From positions 930,001 to 994,000 of the forward strand of contig NC_015510.1 of assembly GCF_000212735.1 (NCBI RefSeq): 64,000 bases of DNA, in the 5' to 3' direction. How positions within the stretch are numbered: the stretch's first letter is position 1; each line of letters starts with the position of its first letter. The position numbers and the translations under genes are program-made. Positions 9,301-17,501 of this stretch are shown piece after piece. The notes beneath the pieces were generated by a model, which was not told where the DNA came from, searched no databases, and was given only the letters and a program-made list of their open reading frames with translations. The DNA is from Haliscomenobacter hydrossis DSM 1100. Lineage in GTDB: Bacteria > Bacteroidota > Bacteroidia > Chitinophagales > Saprospiraceae.

Positions 9301-12300
9301 GGCCGGATCGACCTGAGCGTATTTGGCGGTGCGGGCAATTTCCAATACCGCTGGAGCAACAACTCGATTCGGGAAGACCTGGAACGGGTCGCCCGCGGAG
9401 CACATAGTGTAACCATCACCGATGAAGCAGGGTGTTTGTATACCCGGAGTTTTGTACTGACTTCCCCTCCCCTACTCACTGTTGCCGTTGATTCCAATTT
9501 GGCGGTTACTTGTGCCGGCAATCGAGGTGGCTTGATCCGGGTAAGTGGTCGGGGAGGAACCGCTCCTTACCGCTATAACTGGCAAAACGGGGTTACCCTT
9601 CCGGTGATTCGTGACCTGTCGGCAGGAAACTATCGGGTAAGCGTCACCGATGCCAACAATTGTCAAACTACCCTCACGGTAGCCGTAGGTAGTCCTGCGC
9701 CACTTTTGGCCAAGGTAGTCACCATTACCGCTCCCAAGTGTTTTGGGGACACTACGGGGCGAATAACCACTACGGTCACTGGAGGTACGGCACCTTATCG
9801 CTACAACTGGAACACCGGCAATACAACGGCCAACCTGAACAGCCTGGGTGTAGGCACTTATAACGTACTGATACGCGATGCCAATGGTTGTACCGCCGAT
9901 ACCCTCAAAGTAGGCCTGAGCGCCGACTCCAAAATTGCCTTGACCGCTACGATCAATCCGCCAACTTGTTTGGGGCTCAACAATGGCATCGTCTCGATTG
10001 CCCCCATTGGGAACGCGCCCTTCCATTATGCCTGGGAAAAAGGGGATACCACGAATTTTGTGCTTGACCTGAGTGTCGGCAAACACAAAGTCAGAATCAG
10101 AGATGCGCAGGGTTGTCTTTTTGATACCACCTTTGTGTTGCAGCCAGATAAACAACCTTTGTTGGCCAACATTACCGCCGTATCCCCACTTTGTTTTGGT
10201 TCGCGGGACGGCTTCATCAACGTACAAATGTTGCGCGTAGAAAACCCGCCCATTCAATTCAAATGGAACGATGGATCTACGGAGGAAGCCCGCCGCGATC
10301 TCACCGCGGGCCTGTTTGGGTTGACCATTACCGATAGGCTGGGGTGCATTTTGGAAATGGACTCCATCCAACTCAGCACTCCTCCGCAACTTACTCATGA
10401 AGTCCTGGGCCTGGGGCAAATCACTTGCAATGGGGATTCCACGGGTTTTGTCGAACTGGCGATTCGTGGGGGAAATGCACCTTATCGCTACAACTGGATG
10501 GGCAGCAATTCCACCGCGCCTTCGGCCTACCGTTTACCTGCGGGTGACTACCGGCTGTTTGTGCTGGATGAAAACGGTTGCCCCCTGAACCTCGATTTTA
10601 AACTCATCCAGCCCAGCAAACTCAATGCCGAAACCAGAGTACAAGTGGCCAGCGTTTGCCAGGGCGACCGCTCAAATGTACTCAGCGTAATGGCCACTGG
10701 GGGTAGCTTACCGTATACTTACGAATGGAGTACGGGTGCCCGCAGCAGCGCCATCCTCAACCAGCCCCCGGACGATTATTCGGTCACCGTGACCGATGGC
10801 AATGGCTGTTCGGTTGTGCCGCCAGCCATCAAGTTGCGCAATGCGGGCGACCCCCTACAACTCAGTTCGTTTATCACTACCGACATCAGTTGTTTTGGCA
10901 GACGTGATGGAGAGGTCAGTGCGAGCATTACGGGCGGTACGCCACCCTACCTGTTTGTTTTCAACAATGTGGCGACTCCAATCAATACCATCCAGACCAG
11001 CGCAAAAGTGAGCAACCTGCCCGCCGACAACGACTACCAGGTGCTGGTCATCGACTCCAAAGGTTGTGAAGTGCGCTCAACGGTCAATTCGATCGCTGAA
11101 CCCGCCAGGTTGCGCATTCGTCGCGACAGCATCCGCAATAGCCTTTGCGGCGGTACCATTGCCGGGGGCGTGTATGTGTCGAGTTCGGGCGGAAATGCGC
11201 CGTACAGCTACAAGTGGTACAATCAAAGTACCCGGCAACTGGTTGCCAGCACCGAAGACCTGACCCAGGTGCCTGCGGGTGCTTATTACGCCCTGGTCAG
11301 CGATGCGCGCATGTGCACCGACAGTTTGGCTCCAGCTACGGTACAGGGCAATGCGCCACTACAAGTGGCTTCACTGAACATTACGAACGTGAGGTGCCGG
11401 GGAACGGCGAGTGGGATCATTTCCGTAACGGTACAAGGCGGAAGAGCGCCCTACAAATACACCTGGAACAATCGTCTTGGCAACAGCAGCATCAACAACC
11501 TGCGGGCTGGGGTATACAATCTGCTGGTCAGCGATGCCGACAGTTGTAAAATGAATTTTGGCCCATTTACCATCACCGAACCGAGCAACGGCATTGAGGT
11601 CAAAGACACCATTACTGCCGTTGCTTGTAATGGCGGTACTACGGGTGCCTTGGCCATTGGGGTCAGCGGTGGACAAGCGCCCTACCGCTGGACCTGGCAA
11701 AACGCCCAGGGACAAGTACTGGGCCTGGATGTACGCCGCCTGAACAACCTGCGCGCCGGGCAATACTCCCTCCTGGTGAGTGATGCCGACAATTGTTCCT
11801 TGTTCTTCAATTATGCCGTAACCCAGCCTGACCCGATCCGGGTCGCTTTTGAGGTCGTTTCGCCCAAAGGTGCCTTGGCCAATGGCTCGGTAAAGGCCAA
11901 TCCTACGGGTGGCACCGCCCCCTATCGCTACCGCTGGGGCAACGGCGAAACGACGGATAAATTGAGCAACATCCCCGCCGGAACCTATACTGTGGTGATC
12001 ACCGACAGCAAAAACTGTCAAACGGGTGAGTCAATCGTGGTACAAACGACGGGCACGTTTGATGTTGCAGTAGTGGAACATGCCCGCATTTACCCCAACC
12101 CAACGACAGATGTCCTCCAATTGGAATTGCGCTTAAAAGAGTCCTTGCCATTGGAAGTACAAGTCCTGGATTTGACGGGCCGGGTGGTCTGGCGCCGCCG
12201 GTTGGGGCAACATTCAACGCTGAATGAACGGATTGGTTTGCGGGATTTGCCAGCAGGGACGTATCTGTTGAGCGTGAATGCCGGGGGGAAATTGGTGTAT

Positions 12301-12333
12301 GTGGAAAGGGTGGGGAAAATAGCCCACGAGTAG
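6313..12333 (+). CDS. Secreted multidomain adhesin-like protein: P-domain, MopE motif, SprB repeats, T9SS type A sorting domain
   Basis: The ATG at 6313 gives 2,006 residues with a signal peptide (FALLKAVALSMLCIGTLQGQS). The open frame extends to 6082, but that part lacks coding character. Approximate domain order: proprotein-convertase P-like domain (55-200, LRIQHQWAADLTIRLISPNG); fibronectin III-like (215-300); MAM-like beta sandwich (395-490); a MopE metal-binding motif (about 497-555, DADLDGYG ... DCNDQNAAINPG ... DNNCNGGGDD); Ig-like region; then about 15 SprB-type repeats of roughly 75-80 residues, each like TCxGxxxGxIxxxVxGGxAPYxYxW ... VTITDxxGC. The last ~90 residues (IYPNPTTDVLQLEL ... 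AGTYLLSV) form the T9SS type A sorting domain, so the product should cross the outer membrane by T9SS. SprB-like proteins are gliding adhesins in flavobacteria; a surface adhesion role here is inference. Confidence 0.93.
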   Translation: MRHKYPNQNKPLFALLKAVALSMLCIGTLQGQSGTPLSNPSRCDTAWAIRDFTCPDNNGFFLANLFDIRVNNAPGTVLGRDVYLKEVRLRIQHQWAADLTIRLISPNGTQVILTMNNGGGSDNYGIPDSANCQGYVRFATSACTPIEQGEAPFIDKVYLPQESFLNFNDNQTNANGIWQLLICDDSQQDTGRLEFVELIFAPLSCLPAQSLSIVAQDTTTVVLDWTPSDGCSTGVSIVEYGPPGFVPGTGVQAGAQGRLVPFNSCPPFALQGLLPDTPYDIYIRRTCNGGAFSDNSCPISIRTGCLPPKPTTLETFEGQLICDPICNSPCTQTGIWRNAPNSSFNWLIYQDPTPTPDTGPDNGVGGTGHYAYIETTGFQCANGSRALLQSGCFQLDKKNSDTCHLSFYYHMYGTSIGTLRLEVSVDGGLTWQSLWERKGNQGNQWTRESLSLRKYTNGTVMQFRFVGIKGNGSLGDIGLDHIALHGSTYLGWPEQPYYADADLDGYGSATQLIYSCAANPPTGYVRNNTDCNDQNAAINPGRPEVPCDNLDNNCNGGGDDTVLALPMVVGDTVCSGEAPLIRATPVQGDLIFWYTQPTGGSAIISGQVFFPQLPANNGLVPVIHRYYAEAVDNRLRCFSNGRAEVIVVVNPLPNPVVTEQPEICAQQIFDLNRTKIQDDHFTQASLAFYRALPANAGNLINNPQVSPGSSTKYFYELTSPIGCKKTGEFTLKVNPLPNIVFSPSDSFNLCLESTQLLGATPNGGTGTYRYLWSTGEETAAIRIEAGMETGLKSRYQLTLTDAKGCASVGKVVVTSTNSIDSIRRATTDVSVCNGNNGTLTVEPLNGLPPFKYEWSGAGIRDDSSGVGLGPFRITGLSQGSYRVTITDNSSRGCRFIVRNAIVNGPGVEVRNIDIQPVTCYGAKDGQISLDVRGNPRFKWSNGDTLAVLSKVAGGTYAVTITSGTCSTVIDNLVLNEPDSVRVLAAFTQPTCFASLDGRIDLSVFGGAGNFQYRWSNNSIREDLERVARGAHSVTITDEAGCLYTRSFVLTSPPLLTVAVDSNLAVTCAGNRGGLIRVSGRGGTAPYRYNWQNGVTLPVIRDLSAGNYRVSVTDANNCQTTLTVAVGSPAPLLAKVVTITAPKCFGDTTGRITTTVTGGTAPYRYNWNTGNTTANLNSLGVGTYNVLIRDANGCTADTLKVGLSADSKIALTATINPPTCLGLNNGIVSIAPIGNAPFHYAWEKGDTTNFVLDLSVGKHKVRIRDAQGCLFDTTFVLQPDKQPLLANITAVSPLCFGSRDGFINVQMLRVENPPIQFKWNDGSTEEARRDLTAGLFGLTITDRLGCILEMDSIQLSTPPQLTHEVLGLGQITCNGDSTGFVELAIRGGNAPYRYNWMGSNSTAPSAYRLPAGDYRLFVLDENGCPLNLDFKLIQPSKLNAETRVQVASVCQGDRSNVLSVMATGGSLPYTYEWSTGARSSAILNQPPDDYSVTVTDGNGCSVVPPAIKLRNAGDPLQLSSFITTDISCFGRRDGEVSASITGGTPPYLFVFNNVATPINTIQTSAKVSNLPADNDYQVLVIDSKGCEVRSTVNSIAEPARLRIRRDSIRNSLCGGTIAGGVYVSSSGGNAPYSYKWYNQSTRQLVASTEDLTQVPAGAYYALVSDARMCTDSLAPATVQGNAPLQVASLNITNVRCRGTASGIISVTVQGGRAPYKYTWNNRLGNSSINNLRAGVYNLLVSDADSCKMNFGPFTITEPSNGIEVKDTITAVACNGGTTGALAIGVSGGQAPYRWTWQNAQGQVLGLDVRRLNNLRAGQYSLLVSDADNCSLFFNYAVTQPDPIRVAFEVVSPKGALANGSVKANPTGGTAPYRYRWGNGETTDKLSNIPAGTYTVVITDSKNCQTGESIVVQTTGTFDVAVVEHARIYPNPTTDVLQLELRLKESLPLEVQVLDLTGRVVWRRRLGQHSTLNERIGLRDLPAGTYLLSVNAGGKLVYVERVGKIAHE

Positions 12334-12340
12334 CACATCA

Positions 12341-13825
12341 TCACATTCCACTATTGCTCACAAACGCCACCTTCTTCCCATCCGGAGACCAGGAAGGGGT
12401 ATTGATTGTCCCCTGCCCTCCAAACAAATACGCTACCACTTTTGGCGGCTGACTGCCATCCACGGGCATCATGCGCAGGTACACGTGTTTGTAAAAAGGG
12501 TGATCGTCCGGTTTGATGTCTGGTTGATAAGAAATGAACAAAATCCATTTTCCATCTGGAGAAAGATGCGGAAACCAGTTATTTAGTTGATCAAAAGTAA
12601 GTTGAGTTTGTTCTTTGCCCTTATTGGTCATGCGCCACAATTGCATCAGGCCTGAGCGTGTAGAATTAAAGTAGATGTGTTTTCCATCTGGGCTGTATTC
12701 CGAGCCATCATCGAGGCCGGGGGTACTGGTGAGGCGAATTTCCTTGCCGCCTTTGGAAGGCACAATGTAGATGTCGTAATCATTGTTGCGCTACCCGGTA
12801 AAAGTCAACCATTTGCCATCGGGCGACCAGCCGTGCAGGTACGAAGGCCCAATCGGGGTAATTTGTTTGGGCACACCCCCTTCGATGGGAACGGTGTAAA
12901 TCATCGATCCAAATTTCGGGTCCCCACTAGAACTGCTCAAACCCAACATTTTGCCATCGAAAGAGATCACGTGGTCATTGTTGTTGTTTTTGACAAAATC
13001 GGTGTTGATTACTTGTGGCGTTTTGTTAGCCAAATCAAAGCGGTAAATCAAACCACTTTTGTTGTAAATCAGGGCTTTGTTGTCGAGGGTCCAGTTGGGG
13101 GCTTGTAGGCTGGCGTTTTCGGAATACAAAATCTCCCGCTTTCCGGTTTGTACCTCTACAGTTTCCAGGTGGCTCCCCAGGTACTCGCGGTAGGGTACAA
13201 AATTGGGCTTGGGCGGAAGGACGACCCGCACATTGTCAAAACGTACGGTTTCCACCACATCGGCGTTGTGGCTGCACACAAACAGACCCACGTACATTTC
13301 TTCGGGCAAATAAATATCAGGTACTTCCACCGTCCAAAAAGGATCACCAAAACGCGCTACCGACAAAAACCAGCGCCCAGCTTTGCGCTCCAATTGTACC
13401 ACATCGGGCATCACCACGGGTGAACGCACTTCTTCAATGTTGGAGCCGTCGGTTTTGCGGTATTGAATGGCCGTGAGGCCGTCGCCGTGTACAGTGGCGC
13501 ACACCATGGCGGCAGAGGTGTCCAGACTCGTGCGCACCATCCAGCCAAATTTGCGGTGCGGGTCAAGCCCTTTGCCTTGCAACACCCCCCGGGCTTGCAG
13601 GATAAAGTCACCCTTCAGTTTTTTCCAGGCATAGTGGAATTCGTCTTTTTTGAACCAGATATTGGCACCAGCGCCGGAGAGCTGATAGCTTTGAGTGGCG
13701 GCATCGTAGGTGGTTTTGCCCGCATGTTTGACGGGTCCAATGTCGTTTTGCGCTTCAAAGATGCCTTGAGCGAAGGTGATTTGGGCCATACACAAAAGGA
13801 TTAATGGCGAAATGATGTTTTTCAT
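12341..13825 (-). pseudogene. TolB-like beta-propeller protein with N-terminal lectin-like domain, interrupted by TAG
   Basis: The reading frame begins with a signal peptide (MKNIISPLILLCMAQITFAQG). It continues through a DUF1349-like concanavalin fold (about residues 20-220; FKKDEFHYAWKKLKGDF) into WD40-like TolB repeats (WSPDGKWLTFTG). A TAG at 12791-12793 stops it. In the same frame the sequence resumes as [17 protein letters not shown], with further SPDGK repeats to the end at 12341. No frameshift is needed; one base (for example GAG to TAG) explains the break. Either the gene is inactivated, or the stop is a sequencing error or read through. It is convergent with the giant protein gene, 7 bases apart. 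Upstream alternative starts up to 13906 are less likely because the signal peptide begins at 13825. Confidence 0.85.
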
Positions 13826-13991
13826 GGCGGCGTAGGTGTCGTTTACAGTTTGTAATAGAGCAAAGTAGGAAAAAACAGGTAGGGTAGGTATACAATTCCC
13901 TTTCAAATTTTAATCTCCAAGATTATGTTAGGTTGTCGATTGCTGATTCATTTTGGCTAAAACTAAAATATTTAAACATGCGCTTAAGTAT

Positions 13992-14037
13992 ATTGCGTGC
14001 GGAATGTATGTATCTTTGACTACATTCCGCACGCAAT
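13992..14037 (+). promoter_or_regulatory. Palindromic operator enclosing the -7 box of the AAA ATPase gene
   Basis: Two perfect 17-base arms, attgcgtgcggaatgta (13992-14008) and its complement (14021-14037), enclose 12 bases that contain TATCTTTG (14011-14018), an exact TAnnTTTG element. Transcription would begin inside the right arm, so the RNA would not carry the full hairpin. The symmetry therefore looks like a DNA-level binding site, as for an autorepressor. The ATG follows at 14051. Confidence 0.7.
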
Positions 14038-14050
14038 AATTTTTTTTCTT

Positions 14051-15490
14051 ATGGCTCAAGCTTTTATCGGTCGAAAGAAAGAATTGGAAATCCTCCAAAA
14101 AACCCTCCATTCAGAAGAACCCGAAATGGTTGCGTTGATTGGCCGCCGGCGCGTTGGTAAGACATTTCTAGTGCGCACCGCCTTCGCAGGGCAATTGGAT
14201 TTTGAAATTACCGGGACACAAAATGCTTCTACTCAGGAACAATTGAAAAATTTTGCCATACGCATCCGGGGTTTTTTTGGGGAGGAAGCCTTGTCTACCA
14301 CGCCAAGCAATTGGATGGATGCCTTCGAAGTGCTCATGCGCCAACTTGACCGCAAGCAAAAAACAGGTAAAAAGGTCATTTTTTTGGACGAACTGCCCTG
14401 GCTTGCGACGCATAAATCGGGTTTTTTGAATGCGCTGGGTTTTTTTTGGAACAGTTGGGCTACGCAAAAAAACATTGTGGTGGTCATTTGCGGCTCGGCA
14501 GCGGCTTGGATGATCCAAAAAGTAGTCTATCACAAGGGCGGACTGCACAACCGGATTACCAAACGCATTGATCTCCAACCCTTCAACTTGTGCGAAATGG
14601 AAGCCTTTTTGCGCGCAAGAAACCTAACTTTCGACCGATACCAATTGTTGCTGCTCTACATGGCCATGGGTGGCATTCCGCACTATCTGAAAGAGATTGA
14701 GGCGGGAAAAAGCGCGGCGCAAAATATTGACTCCCTGTGTTTTTCCAATTCGGGACTGTTGCGGGATGAGTTTTCCAAACTTTATCCCGCTTTATTCGAA
14801 CACGCCGACAACCACATTGCGGTCATCCGTGCCTTGGCGCAAAAATGGAAAGGAATGAGTCGTGTAGAAATTGTAGCAGCAACCAAATTACCCGATGGAG
14901 GTGGACTCAGCGACGTGCTCGAAGAACTGGTTGGATCGGGGTTTGTCAATTCCTATTACCCTTTTGGCAAAAAGAAAAAGGATATGCTCTATCGGTTGAC
15001 CGACGAGTACTCGCTTTTTTACCTGAAATTCATTGAAACCAATCGGACTTGGGGCAAAAGTGTGTGGATGTCGCTCAGCCAAACGCAAGAGTTCAAAAGC
15101 TGGAGTGGATACGCCTTTGAAAGCATTTGTATCAAACATCTCCCGCAAATCGAAAAAGCCTTGAGCATCGCAGGCGTATTCTCCGAAGCGTCCGGGTTTA
15201 TCCACAGGGGCACAGCCGATTTCCCTGGCTTGCAAATTGACCTCGTATTGGATAGAAAAGACCATGTGATCAATCTTTTTGAGATGAAATTTTATCATGA
15301 ACCCTGGCTACTCTCCAAATCCGACGCTATTGAACTCCGCAGCCGCGTGTCTCTTTTTAAAAACCTCACGAAAACCTCCAAACAGGTGTTTCTTACCACC
15401 GTCACACCTTTTGGACTGCACAAAAACGAGAATAGCATTGGCTTAGTGGATAGCGAAGTGGTTATGGACGACTTGTTTGCGCCGATTTGA
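14051..15490 (+). CDS. AAA family ATPase with C-terminal DUF234 nuclease-like domain
   Basis: The ATG at 14051 gives 479 residues beginning FIGRKKELEILQ. The P-loop is ALIGRRRVGKTFLV, and the Walker B-like strand is VIFLDELPWLAT. The next region contains a sensor-type VVICGSAAAWM, then a winged-helix segment (RALAQKWKGMSRVEIV). The C-terminal ~150 residues (IDLVLDRKDHVINLFEMKFY) carry the D...E.K pattern of PD-(D/E)xK nucleases typical of DUF234. These ATPases are widespread and poorly characterised, often proposed to act on DNA or in stress or defence. The gene stands alone behind a palindromic operator. Family firm, role unknown. Confidence 0.9.
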   Translation: MAQAFIGRKKELEILQKTLHSEEPEMVALIGRRRVGKTFLVRTAFAGQLDFEITGTQNASTQEQLKNFAIRIRGFFGEEALSTTPSNWMDAFEVLMRQLDRKQKTGKKVIFLDELPWLATHKSGFLNALGFFWNSWATQKNIVVVICGSAAAWMIQKVVYHKGGLHNRITKRIDLQPFNLCEMEAFLRARNLTFDRYQLLLLYMAMGGIPHYLKEIEAGKSAAQNIDSLCFSNSGLLRDEFSKLYPALFEHADNHIAVIRALAQKWKGMSRVEIVAATKLPDGGGLSDVLEELVGSGFVNSYYPFGKKKKDMLYRLTDEYSLFYLKFIETNRTWGKSVWMSLSQTQEFKSWSGYAFESICIKHLPQIEKALSIAGVFSEASGFIHRGTADFPGLQIDLVLDRKDHVINLFEMKFYHEPWLLSKSDAIELRSRVSLFKNLTKTSKQVFLTTVTPFGLHKNENSIGLVDSEVVMDDLFAPI

Positions 15491-15581
15491 GGGATGGGGT
15501 TTCAGCGGTACAAGTTACATTTTTTCCCACCTACTTCAATCTTTTTCTTACCTTCGCCCCCGCAAAAAAATACCTCCTCCA

Positions 15582-17204
15582 ATGCTTTCAGTTAGCGATG
15601 TGTCCTTGCAGTACGGCAAGCGGGTTTTGTTCAATGAAGTCAACATCAAGTTTACCCGTGGCAATTGCTACGGGGTGATCGGCGCCAATGGTGCGGGCAA
15701 GTCCACGTTTTTGAAAATTTTGTCAGGCGAAATCAGCCCCAACCGCGGTTCGGTCTCTTTGGAGCCCAACAACCGCATGGCGGTGCTCAAGCAGAACCAC
15801 TTTGAGTTTGAAGAATTCACCGTGTTGGACACCGTGTTGATGGGACACAAGGAGATGTACGCCATCATGGAGGAAAAAAACGCCATCTACATGAATCCCG
15901 ATGCGACGGAAGCTGAAGGATTGCGGGCGGCGGATTTGGAAAACCTGTACGGCGAAATGGGCGGCTGGACCGCCGAAAGCGACGCGGCTACCCTGCTGAG
16001 CAACCTGGGTGTGAAAGAGGATTTGCACTACCGCCAAATGAAGGACCTCAACGGTTCCGACAAAGTAAAAGTGCTCTTGGCACAATCCCTTTTTGGCGAT
16101 CCCGATATCCTGCTGCTCGACGAGCCGACCAACGACCTGGACGCCGAGACCATCACCTGGTTGGCCGACTTCCTGGCGGACTTTAAAAATACCGTGATCG
16201 TCGTTTCCCACGACCGTTACTTCCTGGACATGGTGTGTACCCACGTGGCCGACATCGACTTCCAAAAGATCAACATCTTCACGGGTAACTACTCCTTCTG
16301 GTACGAATCGAGCCAATTGATGCTCCAGCAGGCGGCCAACAAGAACAAAAAGATCGAGCAGAAGCGCCAGGAGATGATGGAATTTATCCAACGTTTTAGC
16401 GCCAACGCCTCCAAGTCGCGGCAAGCAACCTCGCGCAAAAAAGCCCTGGAAAAACTCAACCTGGAAGACATCAAACCTTCCAGCCGCAAATACCCCTACA
16501 TCTATTTCCAAATGGAACGGGAACCGGGGGATCAACTCCTCGCCGTGCGCGACCTCAAAGCCACCGCTTCGGATGGCAGTTTGTTGTTTGCCAATGTGTC
16601 GTTTACGGTCAACCAGGGTGAAAAAATCACCATCATCAGCCGCGAGGCTACCGCCATCACTGCCTTTTATCAAATCCTGGCGGGCAAACAAAAGCCCGAC
16701 GCGGGTACCTTTGAGTTTGGGCAAACCATTACGGTAGGCTACATTCCCAACGAAAACCAGGAATTTTTCAAGGCGGCCAACGATACGGATTTGATCAACT
16801 GGTTGCGCCAATACTCGGAGAACAAAGACGAACAGTTCATCCGCAGCTTCCTGGGCCGGATGTTGTTTTCGGGGGATGAAGTACACAAACACTCCAGCGT
16901 ATTGTCGGGAGGAGAAAAGGTGCGTTGTATGCTGGCCAAAGTGATGCTGGGTTTCCCCAACTTTGTGCTGATGGACGAACCCACCAACCACCTGGATTTG
17001 GAATCCATCACTGCGCTCAACACCGCCATGCAGAACTTCAAGGGCAACCTGCTCTTTAGCTCGCATGACCACGCTTTGACTTCCTCCGTAGCCAATCGCA
17101 TCATCGAAATCACACCGCGCGGGGTGATCGATAGTTTGATGGATTACGATGAGTATTTGGTGTCGGATAAAATCAAGGCAGATCGGGAGAAGTTGTATAA
17201 ATAA
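15582..17204 (+). CDS. ABC-F family ATPase (YbiT-like)
   Basis: The 540-residue protein has two ABC domains, no membrane segments, and a charged linker between them (KNKKIEQKRQEMMEFIQRF), as in ribosome-binding ABC-F translation factors. NBD1 has an intact Walker A (GANGAGKST), a degenerate signature (LNGSDKVKV) and Walker B LLLDEPTND. NBD2 has a good signature (LSGGEKVRCMLAK) and LMDEPTNHLD, but its Walker A is ISREATAITAF, lacking the GKS/T. A degenerate second P-loop is known in YbiT-like members. The start at 15582 is preferred over the open frame from 15477; TACCTTCG at 15549-15556 is a possible -7 box. Confidence 0.93.
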   Translation: MLSVSDVSLQYGKRVLFNEVNIKFTRGNCYGVIGANGAGKSTFLKILSGEISPNRGSVSLEPNNRMAVLKQNHFEFEEFTVLDTVLMGHKEMYAIMEEKNAIYMNPDATEAEGLRAADLENLYGEMGGWTAESDAATLLSNLGVKEDLHYRQMKDLNGSDKVKVLLAQSLFGDPDILLLDEPTNDLDAETITWLADFLADFKNTVIVVSHDRYFLDMVCTHVADIDFQKINIFTGNYSFWYESSQLMLQQAANKNKKIEQKRQEMMEFIQRFSANASKSRQATSRKKALEKLNLEDIKPSSRKYPYIYFQMEREPGDQLLAVRDLKATASDGSLLFANVSFTVNQGEKITIISREATAITAFYQILAGKQKPDAGTFEFGQTITVGYIPNENQEFFKAANDTDLINWLRQYSENKDEQFIRSFLGRMLFSGDEVHKHSSVLSGGEKVRCMLAKVMLGFPNFVLMDEPTNHLDLESITALNTAMQNFKGNLLFSSHDHALTSSVANRIIEITPRGVIDSLMDYDEYLVSDKIKADREKLYK

Positions 17205-17312
17205 GCGACGCGACGTAGATATTTTTTCGCTGCTGGGCAGCTCATGTTTTTTCACCACCACGGCGAACACGACGTTTTACGAGGCTTCGCCTCTTCTCGC
17301 AAAAGCGACATG

Positions 17313-17418
17313 AATGGGAACGCGGATGACACGGATTAAGCGGATTGACGCGGATTTATTTTCGGGTAATATTTAATCCGCGTCAATCCGCTTAATCCGT
17401 GTCATCCGCGTTCCCATT
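17313..17418. repeat. 44-base perfect inverted repeat (gcggatt-type)
   Basis: Arms 17313-17356 and 17375-17418 are exact reverse complements around an 18-base AT-rich loop. Each arm is a degenerate tandem of cggat units (gcggatgac, acggatta, agcggattg, acgcggatt). A small hairpin, gaggcttcgcctc, lies just before it. This is the main content of the 17205-17501 gap between the ABC-F and GH2 genes. Confidence 0.93.
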
Positions 17419-17469
17419 GAGTTTTTATCAATTTTTTCTTTCGTTGAATGGTTCCTAGCAAACAATGCT

Positions 17470-17477
17470 TAGTTTTG
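17470..17477 (+). promoter_or_regulatory. Candidate -7 box upstream of the GH2 gene
   Basis: TAGTTTTG matches TAnnTTTG and lies 24 bases before the ATG. A TTG at 17444-17446 is 23 bases upstream, slightly longer than usual. Confidence 0.4.
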
Positions 17478-17501
17478 GTCGAAACAAACAAAACGTAAAG
17501 C

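Noticed and set aside
12341-12763. Separate small gene for the C-terminal TolB part
   Set aside because: It is in the same frame as the upstream part, its first codon is GTG in mid-repeat, and it lacks a signal; it is better read as one gene with an internal TAG.
15723-17270. 515-codon open frame opposite the ABC-F gene
   Set aside because: Shadow of a well-supported ABC-F gene; His/Val/Phe-rich composition typical of antisense frames.
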